DNA of 16,155 nucleotides. Source: Dunaliella salina (Eukaryota > Chlorophyta > Chlorophyceae > Chlamydomonadales > Dunaliellaceae). The notes beneath the pieces are model-generated. The model searched no databases. It worked only from the letters and a program-made list of their open reading frames with translations, and was not told the origin of the DNA. A program made the position numbers and the translations under genes. Each line of letters starts with the position of its first letter. Positions within the stretch are counted from its first letter, which is position 1. Below, one piece after another: positions 1 to 8,767 of this stretch. Where the stretch lies: contig MU069499.1 in assembly GCA_002284615.2 (NCBI GenBank), forward strand, positions 419,340 to 435,494, given 5' to 3'.

Positions 1-73
<73 letters not shown>
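1..73. repeat. (GT)n dinucleotide microsatellite
   Basis: An uninterrupted GT run opens the window and ends at GATGCTGA. Because the sequence begins inside it, its true length is unknown. It probably marks an assembly edge. Confidence 0.97.
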
Positions 74-74
<1 letters not shown>

Positions 75-416
75 TGCTGATTTTTCATAACTGCACCTAG
101 GTGTGTAACTTCATGTTTTCCACTTCTTGTATCCTTTTGCTTAGTTTTTTTGCAGACTTTAATCTTTGAAGTTTAGAGTGCCAACAATCCACCAGTGCCT
201 TACAAGGAGGCGCAACACTGTTTGAAAGGTGTTGTGATTTACCAGAGGACGGTCGCGTATGGCTTTTGCAAGTCAGTCTTGTTGAGATTCGCCTCCAAGG
301 AATGGCAACGTTCAGATTGTTTTGTGTGCAGTAGGGATACTGAAAATGTATGAGTGCTCAAGCATTTGTCTTCACCATCAAGGTCACCATGCTTCTTTCT
401 TGCTCTTGACATGCAG
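74..416. other. unassigned sequence upstream of first visible gene 1 exon
   Basis: No exon here can be tied to its neighbours. A stretch near 215-310 is open in more than one + frame and reads somewhat like protein (for example ERCCDLPEDGRVWLLQ, followed by a possible GTCAGT donor). Its phase (0) does not match the phase 1 needed by the exon at 417. The pyrimidine-rich sequence ending ATGCAG at 416 is the 3' splice site of that exon. Confidence 0.4.
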
Positions 417-458
417 CGGAAGTGGCTGACAGCGTTGAAGAGATCACAGGAGGCATGG
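417..458 (+). CDS. gene 1 first visible exon (42 nt)
   Basis: A strong acceptor (CTCTTGACATGCAG) and a strong donor (GTGAGT at 459) bound 42 nt reading EVADSVEEITGGM with phase 1 at both ends. The next exon needs exactly phase 1, and the join gives GGMGEHGYMTG. Reading phase 0 instead also stays open (RKWLTALKRSQEAW), but it does not fit the next exon. An upstream exon must exist and was not found. Confidence 0.5.
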
Positions 459-1163
459 GTGAGTCCAAGCCATTTAGTGGAACCTTGCTCTTCACAATGA
501 TGACCTCACTTGTAGAAAAGAAAAAGGGGGAAGAATATACAGGCCGTAAAAACACTCCCCAACAATTGCGGTAAAAGACGCAATGGTGTAAAGAGGCACA
601 TGCCTCCCTCACCAGAAGATAAGAGGGTTGTTAGCGAGGACCAGGTTGTTTTCTGGCAGCACATGGCTCCAGGGCGCCAGAGTTATGATGAGCGTTTTTG
701 TTTTCAATGGCAAGTCTGGTTGGGGTAAGTTTATGTGCATATTGCACAGATTGAGCACACAACACTGAGCTTTCCTGCAAGCCTTCCTGCAAGCTTGGTA
801 TATCTGTGTGGGTCAGTCCCTGGTTTTCTGAGTTGGTCAAGGGTATGGGCAGTAAAGATCTCACCCACAACCAGAAGAATTGTGTGCAGAGAGGTCCCTG
901 TACATTGATGCACGCAGCTGGAAGAAGACGGATGTTATATTTTTCTTGTCATCTCCCGATAAATAGATTGGATAGGAGGGTTCCAAGGCAGGTTAGACTG
1001 GTGTTTCTTAGCATGGTACGATGCCAATGGGCAAACTGGTTTATCTGTGAATACTCCAGAAGTGAGGGAGCATGGTGCTGGCTGTCTGAATTTCTTATGA
1101 AGTGGGTTCATGCATTTTTGTCAACATGCTTGCCTTGTACACACCCTCTCTCTTCCCCCCCCC

Positions 1164-1216
<53 letters not shown>

Positions 1217-1228
1217 GCACACACACAA

Positions 1229-1265
<37 letters not shown>

Positions 1266-4200
1266 TGTTCACAATTTCTCATTATAGGCGAGCATGGATA
1301 CATGACTGGAACCAGGGGCCAGCGCAGCCAGGGTGCAGCACGCCTTGCTGGCAGGTAAGCTTCTCTGTTGCTTGCAGCCTTACACGAAGCAGCCATGATT
1401 GGAGCAGCCTTACATGGAAAGCTTTTACATACTGCCTGGCAGGACGAAGTCAGCAAAGGGTGACATTGCAACTTTTAAACTGGCAGCTTGTCTGAGGCGC
1501 AATATCCTTACAGAGAACTTTTGTGGACATGGATCATCTTTCTTCTTTGTTGATTTGGTAGATGAAGAGCGCTGTTGTGAAAAACATTCACAAAAGTAAC
1601 TCTCTAGTTGTGCTCAACATCTCTTTTCCCCACGCAACCAGTTCAAAACCTACCTTGAACATATTCTGGTTGCGGCCTGCCTTACGACAGATAAGCTCTG
1701 TACATTTAGATACTTCATGCATCTGTACATCTAGATACCTCACTCTGATACTTTATGCAAAGAGGTTAAGAAATGAGGCATAGCTTTTTTCACTTTATGT
1801 GCAAAAGATGAAAGCAAGTGCAAAGAGGTTAAGAAATAAGGCATAGCTTTAATCACTTTATGTGCAAAAGATGAAAGCAAGTGCAGGCATTGGGAACCTT
1901 AAAACCAAGCCTGTATGTCTTTGTCATTCTTCTCAGTCAACTTTACCAGACGTCTGTTCTCTTGTTGATTCTTTGCAGCGGAGCTTACTCCCTGTGCGCA
2001 AAGGTCCCAGCCAGTGGATATAAAGGAAGGAGGCCAGGAGACGTGCGTCTTGCATACCATGTAAGTAGAGATATGTGCACATCACAATTCCTTTATATAT
2101 GCATGCAGCATGCCTGCAGCAATGGTTTATGGATGCATACAATGATGCGTAATGAGTTGAGGTACTGGGAAGATTTCTCTGGGGCTAAGGGGTGGGTCTC
2201 CAGTTTGCTGGACAGGACCTGCCTGAAAGGTCGCGTCATAGGTCCCTGGTGGAAGTCAACTTGCTTGACTGACAGACTTGACAGCTTTCTTTCGATGCAT
2301 GCATGCGATGATGCATGCAGCATACCTGCCGCAGTGAGTCTTCTTTTCCTTAATTGCTGTTGGGAAAGGCTTCCTCTTCCTACATAACTTATTTCTTTTT
2401 CTTGCATGTAGCATGCCTGTCCACTTCCCCATGCGTGTTCCTTTCTACACTTGTCTAAGAAGAAAGAGGGTTCAGTTATGGATTCGGTTGAAATCGGCCC
2501 ATTTTTTGTTTGCAGAGCTATTGAAGTACTGCAAACCATAGATGGCAGTCACTGCCTGGCGCCAGTGCAGAGGGCTAATGGTGATGAGTCTTCACATACT
2601 GCTTTACCAAGGAGCAGGGCGTGACCTCTATGGACTTGGATATCAGGCTGCCAATGCTTGACTCTGCAAGCTGTCTTAAGTGATACTAGTCTTTCCATGA
2701 AAGTTCCAGCTTCCTTACCTCTTGCTAGTACTGATTGCTGGGCTTATCACTTCTGTGCCTGCCATACTCCTTACAGTCCGACCAGAGGGGGTTTAAGCAA
2801 TGGCCCCTCTCCTTCCTATGCACGATGGCCCCTCTCCTTCCTATGCACGATGGCCCCTCTCCTTCCTATGCACGGAACATTTCAATGCAGGGCTAGATTC
2901 TTTTCCTCACTCCACTCTAAAGAATGTGGTGTGTACACATATGAGGTGGGCTTATGCTACTGTAACACACGCTGCTGCTTCAGCTGGAGCTGCCTGTGGA
3001 GGGTGAGGAAGGAGATTGCCAACGAGAGCTTGGCTTGGACAGGTCAGGCTACTTTGTGCTTACAATCAAGAATCCAGCAACCAAGGAGACAAGCAAAGCG
3101 GCTGGACTACCAACTGCAGGTATTATTCTTGCACAGTTTTGAAAATTATGCACATTGTTTCTGCATACTGAGCTTTTGAACTCCTGCACATTATCTTAAC
3201 ACACTGAGCTTTTGAGCTCATGCACACAGGGATTGATAGCCATGTTGTGCATACAAGTGGCATTTGGAGCAGCAACAGAAATGCTACAGTGTGAACAAGG
3301 TCGCAATGTTCATTTCTTGATTCACATCCCCCTTTTTCTTTCTCCTGTTGGTCCCCAACGATTTTTTAATTGTGTTTGTATTAATATGCTCTTTGCTCTT
3401 TGCTCTTTGGTTACTGAATCCATGCCATCTGTTATTTCACTGTTGACTTGCAATTGATCATACAGAGTGATTCAAATGGAGCAACGTTGCTTGATGTGCT
3501 GTAGGCAGACTTGCCATAATAGATACTCCGAGATACTTTCATTTGAAAGCAACTGCTTTTAGGAATGGAAGCCATAACAAATGCTGCTCATACGTATGGC
3601 CATTGGGCAGGTCTGTTGCCCTTGCTTCTTCTATCTCTGCTTTCATACTGTAATGCACTAAAATCCAAGTGTATTTTCAAGTTGTGCGACAAAAGATCTG
3701 GATCTTATCATGTTTTGCAGGACCCAAGCCTGAATACACAGAGGAGCAGGCAGAGCAACTTGTGGTAAGTGTATGGCCTGTGTCATCCTTGAAATTCTGG
3801 TTGCATTTGATGCACGTTGATGCAACATAGGGGAGCAGGCAGAGCAGCTCGTGGTAAGTGTGTTACCCTTTCTTCTTAGACAGAAGCAATGTTGGGGAGC
3901 AAGGAATTAAGGCTACAAGCTACTTATGCTGTCCACTGCTACTTCCAAACACTGCTCAGTATGGGCACCAAGTTTACTCCGCAAAGAATCAATGCAACGT
4001 GCGCCTGATTTTTCATTTTTCATTTTCAGAGAGTCATAATGATGCATGCTTCATTTCTGTGCTTTTATATGTGAATGGTGGTCAGAATAGATTAAGAAAG
4101 GTCTACGCAGGCCAGAGGCTGTGTGCGTTAAGGGAAGGTCCCCTAACTAGCAAGCTAGGAAAGGCCTCACGCAAAGGCCCTCAAAATGCAAGAATTTACA

Positions 4201-5644
4201 CAGCTGGCCACCAGAAACAGAGCGAATAAGGAGTGGTGTAGGCTGCACTTTTCCACAAAATTCTCTTTTCCTCTCTTGATTGATGGCATGAAATGTCCAC
4301 CACTTGTTGCATTTCTGAGCTCATCACAGAGGACTTCATGGTGTGGAGGGCCTTAAAGATGTTATTTTGAAGCCTTCTTTCTGTACACATTGGGCGCCCA
4401 ACTGTGCAGGGGTACCAGTGGGCTGGTCCGTATAAAGATGTCACTGTGCTGGACTACAAGGGCACAGAGCTCCTGCTCATTGGAGGGCGCAACCAGCAAT
4501 TGCAAAGTAAGGAAAAAGTGGGAGCAACAGCCCAGCGTGCACTCAATTGATTTCCCATGCTCAAGCCTTGGATCAAGGTCTAGTTGCTTTGATGCGACTG
4601 CTTTGGTTTAATTTAATGTTAATGTTGCCTAAGCTGTAAGATTGTGCCGTTTGATGTCTTTGTCAATAAGGCGTGAACAGCCAATCACCTAGCAGCTGGT
4701 CATCTAACGCTGCGAGTGATGACTGATCAGCCTACGACAAAAGCTGAGGTAGAATTAGGTTGATTTGATGCTAATCAGGTGCTCAGTTAGTGAAGTAGTG
4801 TCGTGTGCTAAGTTAGTTATAAAGCTTTGGGTGCCATCTGCTCTTTCTCTCTACCTTTTGCTGTGTGCAGCAAGCATTGGCCCAGCAGCTGATCATTTGG
4901 AGGCCCTGGCTCAGAGGGACACCGACGAAGCACAAAAGGAGAAGGGTAGGTCCAAAAAAGCAATGTCCTGAATGTAAGCTCGTGATCGACAGATTCTGGA
5001 GGTCGAGTTGCTAACCTGTGGTATCGGAAACCCAAATGCTTTCAAAGTCAAAAAAGAACATGTTGTCCAAAGGCCATCTGCCCAAAAAAACATGCTTGCT
5101 AGAGTTGGACCATTTGCTCATGCTGCAGTGATAGATCACAGCTGTACCTGCATGCATGCCTTTACACCCTTTTTGTTGAAAGATGACCATCATGTGAAGC
5201 TCAGTGTAGTTTCTTTGCATTTCATGATACTGGGCATTGCGCTCAATTGCCTGTTTTTGGCTGTGGATCACTTGCAGGCAGTGCTTATTTGCAATCATTT
5301 GGCTCCAAAATAACATTCGAGATCACTGGCAGGCAACGCTCATTTGTCTTTGAATCACGCATGCTTCGAATCACATGCAAGATCTCTTGCAGGCATTGCA
5401 ACTTTTAAAACTTAGTTTTAGTTTTGGTAAAGGTTAATAGTATTTGCCTTCAATATCACTTGCAGGCAGTGTTCTTTTAACTAACTTTGGATTTTGAGCA
5501 CTTGCAGCCCGTGCACATTTGCCTTTATTTGGCATTGAACCACTTGCAGGCAAGGACAAGAAAGAGGCACTGACGGCTCAACTGCAAGAACGCCTTGGCC
5601 CTGCACCTGACATCTCACCTTCCAAGGATGGGCAGTGGAAATAG
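417..5644 (+). CDS. gene 1: spliced gene of an unrecognised family, paralogue of gene 2
   Basis: Function is not recognised. Proposed exons are 417-458, 1288-1459, 1979-2060, 2412-2564, 2984-3119, 3721-3764, 4410-4506, 4871-4945 and 5550-5644. Every junction keeps one reading frame and ends at TAG 5642-5644. From the ATG at 1395 the eight coding exons give 747 nt, or 248 residues plus stop. If the exon at 417 is coding, the protein is longer and its start is not visible. Landmarks in order: helix-like ALHEAAMIGAALHGKLLH; GAYSLCAKVPASGYKG; AIEVLQTIDGSHCLAP; ELPVEGEEGDCQRELGLD then SGYFVLTIKNP; PKPEYTEEQAEQLV; GYQWAGPYKDVTVLD then KGTELLLIGGR; a charged Lys/Glu/Gln-rich tail; terminal DGQWK. 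No signal peptide or membrane segment is apparent, so a soluble protein is inferred. The strongest evidence that it is real is the matching protein and shared intron positions of gene 2 on the other strand. The weakest parts are the 5' end (in-frame TAA at 1356) and the GTGCAG donor after 2564. Confidence 0.72.
631..905 (-). mobile_element. LINE-like retrotransposon C-terminal fragment, copy A (decayed)
   Basis: On the minus strand this reads LHTILLVVGEIFTAHTLDQL then, after a one-frame shift near 750-790, SVQYAHKLTPTRLAIENKN. It matches the fragment at 7540-7988 (LHTILLGVRGVIYAPHTLEPL, YAYKLASTRRALE) segment by segment. I recall such sequences at the C-terminal end of LINE-like reverse transcriptase proteins in algal genomes; that naming is from memory. 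The copy is 5'-truncated and frameshifted, so it is a dead fossil. It sits in the intron between the gene 1 exons at 417 and 1288. Confidence 0.65.
1155..1257. repeat. compound microsatellite C20-(TC)n-(AC)n
   Basis: Twenty C (1155-1174) run into about eleven TC units (to about 1196) and then about 30 AC units with a few interruptions (to about 1257). It ends 30 nt before the gene 1 acceptor at 1287, so this intron's pyrimidine-rich 3' region is largely microsatellite. Apparent protein frames through it on both strands are repeat artefacts. Confidence 0.97.
1288..1459 (+). CDS. gene 1 exon 2, with in-frame TAA or a mini-intron
   Basis: The acceptor is CTCATTATAG and the donor is GTGACA at 1460 (phase 2). 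The frame reads GEHGYMTGTRGQRSQGAARL, then TAA at 1356-1358, then ASLLLAALHEAAMIGAALHG and on to TAWQDEVSKG. The downstream part must be in this frame, because the join to the 1979 exon then gives KGGAYSLCAK, which has a counterpart in gene 2. The upstream part joins in phase to the 417 exon. A GTGCAG donor at 1333 with the TTGCAG acceptor ending at 1377 would remove 45 nt including the TAA and keep the frame. Alternatively translation starts at ATG 1395, which has G at -3. Confidence 0.6.
1757..1882. repeat. 63-bp tandem duplication in a gene 1 intron
   Basis: Copies lie at 1757-1819 and 1820-1882. Each begins GCAAAGAGGTTAAGAAAT and includes CACTTTATGTGCAAAAGATG. They differ at only a few positions (for example ATGAGG versus ATAAGG). 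They lie about 100 nt before the acceptor at 1978. Nothing suggests coding. Confidence 0.95.
1979..2060 (+). CDS. gene 1 exon 3
   Basis: The acceptor TTCTTTGCAG and donor GTAAGT are both near ideal. The 82 nt start in phase 2, end in phase 0 and read GAYSLCAKVPASGYKGRRPG then DVRLAYH. The gene 2 exon at 13829-13913 has the same phases and reads GTYCIYTYRTQPGVESRGP then RLAYVL, so this is one of the anchors for the homology. Confidence 0.75.
2412..2564 (+). CDS. gene 1 exon 4 (borders less certain)
   Basis: The acceptor TTTCTTTTTCTTGCATGTAG is preceded by an in-frame TAG formed by the splice site itself. The 51 codons run phase 0 to phase 0 and end AIEVLQTIDGSHCLAP before GTGCAG. A second acceptor-like TTTGTTTGCAG ends at 2515 inside the exon, but using it would not fit the phase of exon 3. 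The 3' part looks coding; the 5' part (Cys/His/Ser-rich) is less convincing. No gene 2 counterpart was found. Confidence 0.5.
2800..2874. repeat. three perfect 25-bp tandem repeats
   Basis: ATGGCCCCTCTCCTTCCTAT plus GCACG is repeated three times without a mismatch, in the intron before the gene 1 exon at 2984. Being 25 nt long, the unit shifts frame with each copy, which argues against a coding role. Perfect identity points to a recent expansion. Confidence 0.97.
2984..3119 (+). CDS. gene 1 exon 5, conserved core
   Basis: The acceptor is GCTGCTTCAG and the donor GTATTA; phases are 0 to 1 over 136 nt. It encodes LELPVEGEEGDCQRELGLDR then SGYFVLTIKNPATKET and SKAAGLPTA. The first 30 residues from ELP match gene 2 at 16 positions (my count), including the C-Q-x-x-LGL block and K-N-P. 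In gene 2 an intron separates K from NP; here the exon is continuous. This is the best conserved segment together with the 4410 exon. Confidence 0.8.
3721..3764 (+). CDS. gene 1 exon 6
   Basis: The acceptor TGTTTTGCAG and donor GTAAGT bound 44 nt (phase 1 to 0) reading PKPEYTEEQAEQLV. It corresponds to NPHYTAEQLASFK in gene 2. Its 3' end and donor are repeated 89 nt downstream (3831-3853). Confidence 0.78.
3831..3853 (+). pseudogene. partial duplicate of gene 1 exon 6 with its own splice sites
   Basis: After ACATAG, the sequence GGGAGCAGGCAGAGCAGCTC plus GTG and GTAAGTGTG repeats the end of exon 6 (GAGCAGGCAGAGCAACTTGTG, then GTAAGTGTA) with three changes. It could act as a 23-nt alternative exon or a rival donor. 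Adding 23 nt after exon 6 would shift the frame, so constitutive inclusion is unlikely. Confidence 0.6.
4410..4506 (+). CDS. gene 1 exon 7, GTELLL core
   Basis: The acceptor is CAACTGTGCAG and the donor GTAAGG; phases are 0 to 1 over 97 nt. It encodes GYQWAGPYKDVTVLDYKG then TELLLIGGRNQQLQ. Gene 2 has GQRWGSCEDLSLLDAEG then TELLLVGAR in an exon of the same phase at both ends. The invariant W, D-x-x-x-LD and GTELLL-[IV]-G-x-R look like a family signature. Confidence 0.82.
4871..4945 (+). CDS. gene 1 exon 8
   Basis: The acceptor is GCTGTGTGCAG and the donor GTAGGT; phase 1 to 1 over 75 nt. It encodes SIGPAADHLEALAQRDTDEA then QKEKG, acidic and Lys-rich and probably helical. It corresponds to the start of the gene 2 exon at 10864 (HVSYQTLIKHRQDLSAA). 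Confidence 0.72.
5263..5558 (+). repeat. six copies of an acceptor-like CACTTGCAGGCA element
   Basis: Near-identical pieces occur at about 5267, 5324, 5384, 5458, 5500 and 5541: ATCACTTGCAGGCAGTGC, ATCACTGGCAGGCAACGC, ATCTCTTGCAGGCATTGC, ATCACTTGCAGGCAGTGT, AGCACTTGCAGCCCGTGC and ACCACTTGCAGGCAAGGA. Several are followed by ATTTG. The last is the actual 3' splice site of the final gene 1 exon; the other five are look-alikes inside the intron. Confidence 0.8.
5550..5644 (+). CDS. gene 1 last exon
   Basis: It starts in phase 1 after CACTTGCAG and reads KDKKEALTAQLQERLGPAPD then ISPSKDGQWK and TAG. KEALTAQLQERLG aligns with KDLLINLLRKAVG in gene 2, and the PSKDGQW end aligns with PAETGKW. The frame stays open after the TAG until a TGA near 5960, which matters only if TAG is not a stop in this organism. 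Confidence 0.75.
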
Positions 5645-6487
5645 GCTGCAGCGTCTGATCTGTATCTGCACTGCATCAAGGGCTTGTGCAGCAAGCACCA
5701 CCGCAAGATGGCAGCTATGGGAGAGTTAATGAACGAGTGTTTTTCAATGTTCTTTGTGAGGGCAGAGATGACAAGGCCTGATCATTTCGGAGGAGAGCAA
5801 AGAGGGCCGCATCTTACTCCTCAAATCAATTCAAGACGAGAAGAATTTTGGCCTTTGACGTCATTTTCCCTTCTTATAACTCTTCTTGGAAGGACTTGCC
5901 TGTGTTTTTTTTTGACCCCGAGTCTGAGCAAATCACATTCTCATTCACACTCATGTCATTGACAATTTAATGCACAGAAACCAGATGCCATAATATGAGC
6001 ATTAAATCAATTATTCTTCTCCTGTACTATTGCTTGAATGGATTGTTTAATGTTAACTTTCTATTTGTAAATTTTGCTTGTGCCATGATTAAAAAGGAAA
6101 GAAGGATAGAAAAGAACATCCACTTAAGTAGGAGGACATATGTGGAAAGAACTAAGAACCAGCAGACGCTCTTGTAACTTAATAGAATTACTTTATGGGT
6201 AATTCAATAGCAATGTTACATTGTCAAACCACAGGGCCCCCACCCCTCCAAACTGGACCAGGAAGAATCCAGGATTTGAGATGGAGAATGATTTTAACAC
6301 TTGTTTAATACGAAGCCTATGTATGCTAACATAGTTGGAACAGACCATAATCATTTCAGGATTTGGAAGACACAGAAGCGCTTCACGAGTTTGTAAATCA
6401 ATTCATGTAAGTTATACTTGGAGTGGCGGGTTTGCGTCTTGGAATTTTCAAGACATGTGTAAATGTGTCTCTCAGAATTTAAAGGAC

Positions 6488-6855
6488 ATTTATGGCCATG
6501 GGGGGAGCCAATGTCGTGTTCGAGTGAATCGCAGGTGGAAAATTTTCTTGGTTTGAGAAGTTTGTGGAAATTCAGAAATTTTCTTTTTAGCCAGGCACTT
6601 TCAATCATTGAGCCTCCTTCGCTTATGCAAGCCACAATGCAACTTCGAGCAGACTGCGCTTCCCGCAGGAGCTCTCTCTACCCACACACAGCCTGTCAGC
6701 AGGCTGTCCGCTGGGCAAGGGAGGGGAACATTCAGAAATGATTAGTGCCTGAATAGGCAAAAAAATTCTGATATTTCACAAATTTCTCGAACCGGGAAAA
6801 TTTTTCACCCGCAATTCACGCGAACACGACATTGCCTCCCCGCCTGGCCATAAAT
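6488..6855. repeat. fold-back element: inverted repeat with ~95-bp arms
   Basis: The left arm (6488-6583) begins TTTATGGCC and contains CAATGTCGTGTTCG. The reverse complement of the right arm (6761-6855) starts the same way and has the same 14-mer in the same place. About 80 of 95 positions match by eye. The spacer is about 177 nt with no obvious coding. A transcript would fold into a long imperfect hairpin. It resembles a MITE or fold-back element; target-site duplications were not identified. Confidence 0.8.
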
Positions 6856-7539
6856 CCGTCCAAAATTTGGGATGGAGAATCACTTTGTGATTGATTCTAT
6901 ACCAACATAATGATACCAGAATGACACTGCACGGTTAGCTCAGACCAGGGTGCAGCACCTCAAGTAGTGGTCCTGCTGAACCTGCCTGTTCTTGCCTTCA
7001 GGTGACTGCTTGCACAGCTTTAGACTCTGTCTCTTGGTACTAATACACATGTTTGGATTAACCAACACCAATCACAACTTTATATTCTTCCCATGTAGCG
7101 ACCCACCGTTCCCCTCAGCAACGCAAAGCAGTTTTAGTTTTTGTTGTAAGATAGAACCTTTGCATTTAAATGTACAGAATGACCATGTGATTTACACTTA
7201 AAAGTTTACAAGTACAGCATGACTCACGCTCGGAGCGTGTACCTTGCAACCACATTGTTAGGCTTTTTGGGCCATGAAGTTCTGACCACTGGTGGACTAA
7301 CATACACTGATGGAGATCTAACCCGTTGCCAATTACAACTGAACTTACTTGTAGACAAATGAGATCTACGCAGGGAAATAGGATAAAAAATGAGAGGCCT
7401 GGCAGGGCCTGGAAAGAAAGAAAGAAAAGAAAAACTACGCAGGCAGTGAAAACACTCCCCGCATCAATCAAGGAAAAGGGGATACCTAGGGCCGAGGCAC
7501 CGTGTATCCGCTTCACCAAGAGAAAGCAAAAGAAAGAAG

Positions 7540-7988
7540 TCAGTGGGGATCAGGTGGGTTACTAGCAGTGGCCCGTGCCTGACCTTGTTGAAAGTTGAAA
7601 AAGTTTTTCTCAAGAGCGCGTCTGGTGCTAGCAAGTTTGTAAGCATACAGGACAGAATGAGCATGAAGCCTCCGAGCAAGCTTGGTGGCCTTGTGGGTGT
7701 CAAGACCAAGCTCCTTAAGAGGCTCCAATGTGTGCGGAGCGTAGATGACTCCTCGCACACCTAACAGAATAGTATGGAGGGTGACCTGAGCCAAGGCCCT
7801 AGAAAGATGACGACAAAGGTTGCGGCGTTGCTGCTTGGAAGCCTGAAGCTGGCTGTTGGGCCGGGTGTCCTCACAGTATTTGACTTCTACAAGGTGGATG
7901 CGACTCTGATCTGATTGGTCGAGTAGCTGTGGCTGGCCTGGATTCTATTTTTGAGACGGACTGCTTCAATGAAGTCCAGAATGATAAA
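7540..7988 (-). mobile_element. LINE-like retrotransposon C-terminal fragment, copy B
   Basis: Minus-strand frames give FIILDFIEAVRLKNRIQASH, a frameshift near 7910-7930, then SRIHLVEVKYCEDTRPNSQL, VTLHTILLGVRGVIYAPHTL and THKATKLARRLHAHSVLYAY, ending SNPPDPH. The VEVKYCEDT segment has the E-x-K look of a PD-(D/E)xK nuclease core; that is inference. The naming as the C-terminal end of a LINE-like protein is from memory of similar algal sequences. No reverse transcriptase core lies next to it, so this is a 5'-truncated, frameshifted relic. The downstream stretch at 7430-7480 (GCAGGCAGTGAAAACACTCC) resembles that downstream of copy A (530-575), probably the element's 3' UTR. Confidence 0.75.
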
Positions 7989-8721
7989 TAACAACCCACT
8001 TGGCGTGCATAATTTTGGTTTGCTAGCTTTACTTGTTGGGACTGAATGTTAGTGCCAGCGCTGAAGCACGCTGGCTATTTGCCCAGCGTAGACTTTTTGT
8101 TACCCATGACTGAGCTCTATGAATTTTGTAGAAAAAAGGATTAAAAACACATGGACAGAGAAAACTTCCCTATGTAGTTGATGGAAACAAATTGACTCCA
8201 AAAGGTCCTGGCTACGAGAATTTTCTTCACAGAACTTGAAAACTGTTGGACAAGGTGCAAAAAGGTAACAGCTTTGTGAACCTAGCAGGATGGGCAGTTA
8301 GCTTACAAGCAATCTTAAAGGCGCGCTAGTGGTCCAACCCTTGATTGTGTAAATTGCTCAAGGGCGCACTCTAAACCACCTTCACTTATGCCCCGTAAAA
8401 AGGTTCTGCCAGCACCAAGGTGTATCGTTGTTCTGTATACATATAAACAAAGAGCAAAGTCACTAGCATTCAAAATGAGATGCCATGCCACAAACGTTCT
8501 TCAAGATCAGGCACAGGGTGCTTCCAGGGGGAGGGGGTTGCTGGGCGTGTGGCAGCGGAGAAGAAAGAGGTACAGTCCAGGTGCTAATAAACATGGCTGA
8601 CAACCCTCCTGATCCCCATTAGCCCTGCTTTTGGCTCTTGCCTGGGCTAGCTGTTTCAAATCTTGGTTTGAGGGCTCTCTGGCAAGGCCCCAGCAGACTT
8701 TCACTTTTATTTTTGCAGGCT

Positions 8722-8767
8722 TGCTACTCAGGGAACCTTTCCTTGCTGCTACTCAGGGAGCCTTTCC
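8722..8767. repeat. 25-bp tandem duplication
   Basis: TGCTACTCAGGGAACCTTTCC at 8722 recurs as TGCTACTCAGGGAGCCTTTCC at 8747 with one mismatch. No function is evident. Confidence 0.85.

Noticed and set aside
1355..1377. A 23-nt intron with perfect GTAAGC donor and TTGCAG acceptor
   Set aside because: Removing 23 nt puts the downstream sequence in a frame that meets a stop in the next exon and loses the homology with gene 2. The 45-nt alternative starting at 1333 keeps the frame.
1121..1471. Minus-strand open frame with Val-Cys and Arg-Glu runs
   Set aside because: Translation of the same microsatellite and antisense to the gene 1 exon.
806..1495. Long + strand open frame (229 codons) with Pro/Ser-Leu/His-Thr runs
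   Set aside because: It exists because the C20-(TC)n-(AC)n microsatellite lacks stops. It runs through an acceptor and uses a different frame from the phase-supported gene 1 exon at 1288-1459.
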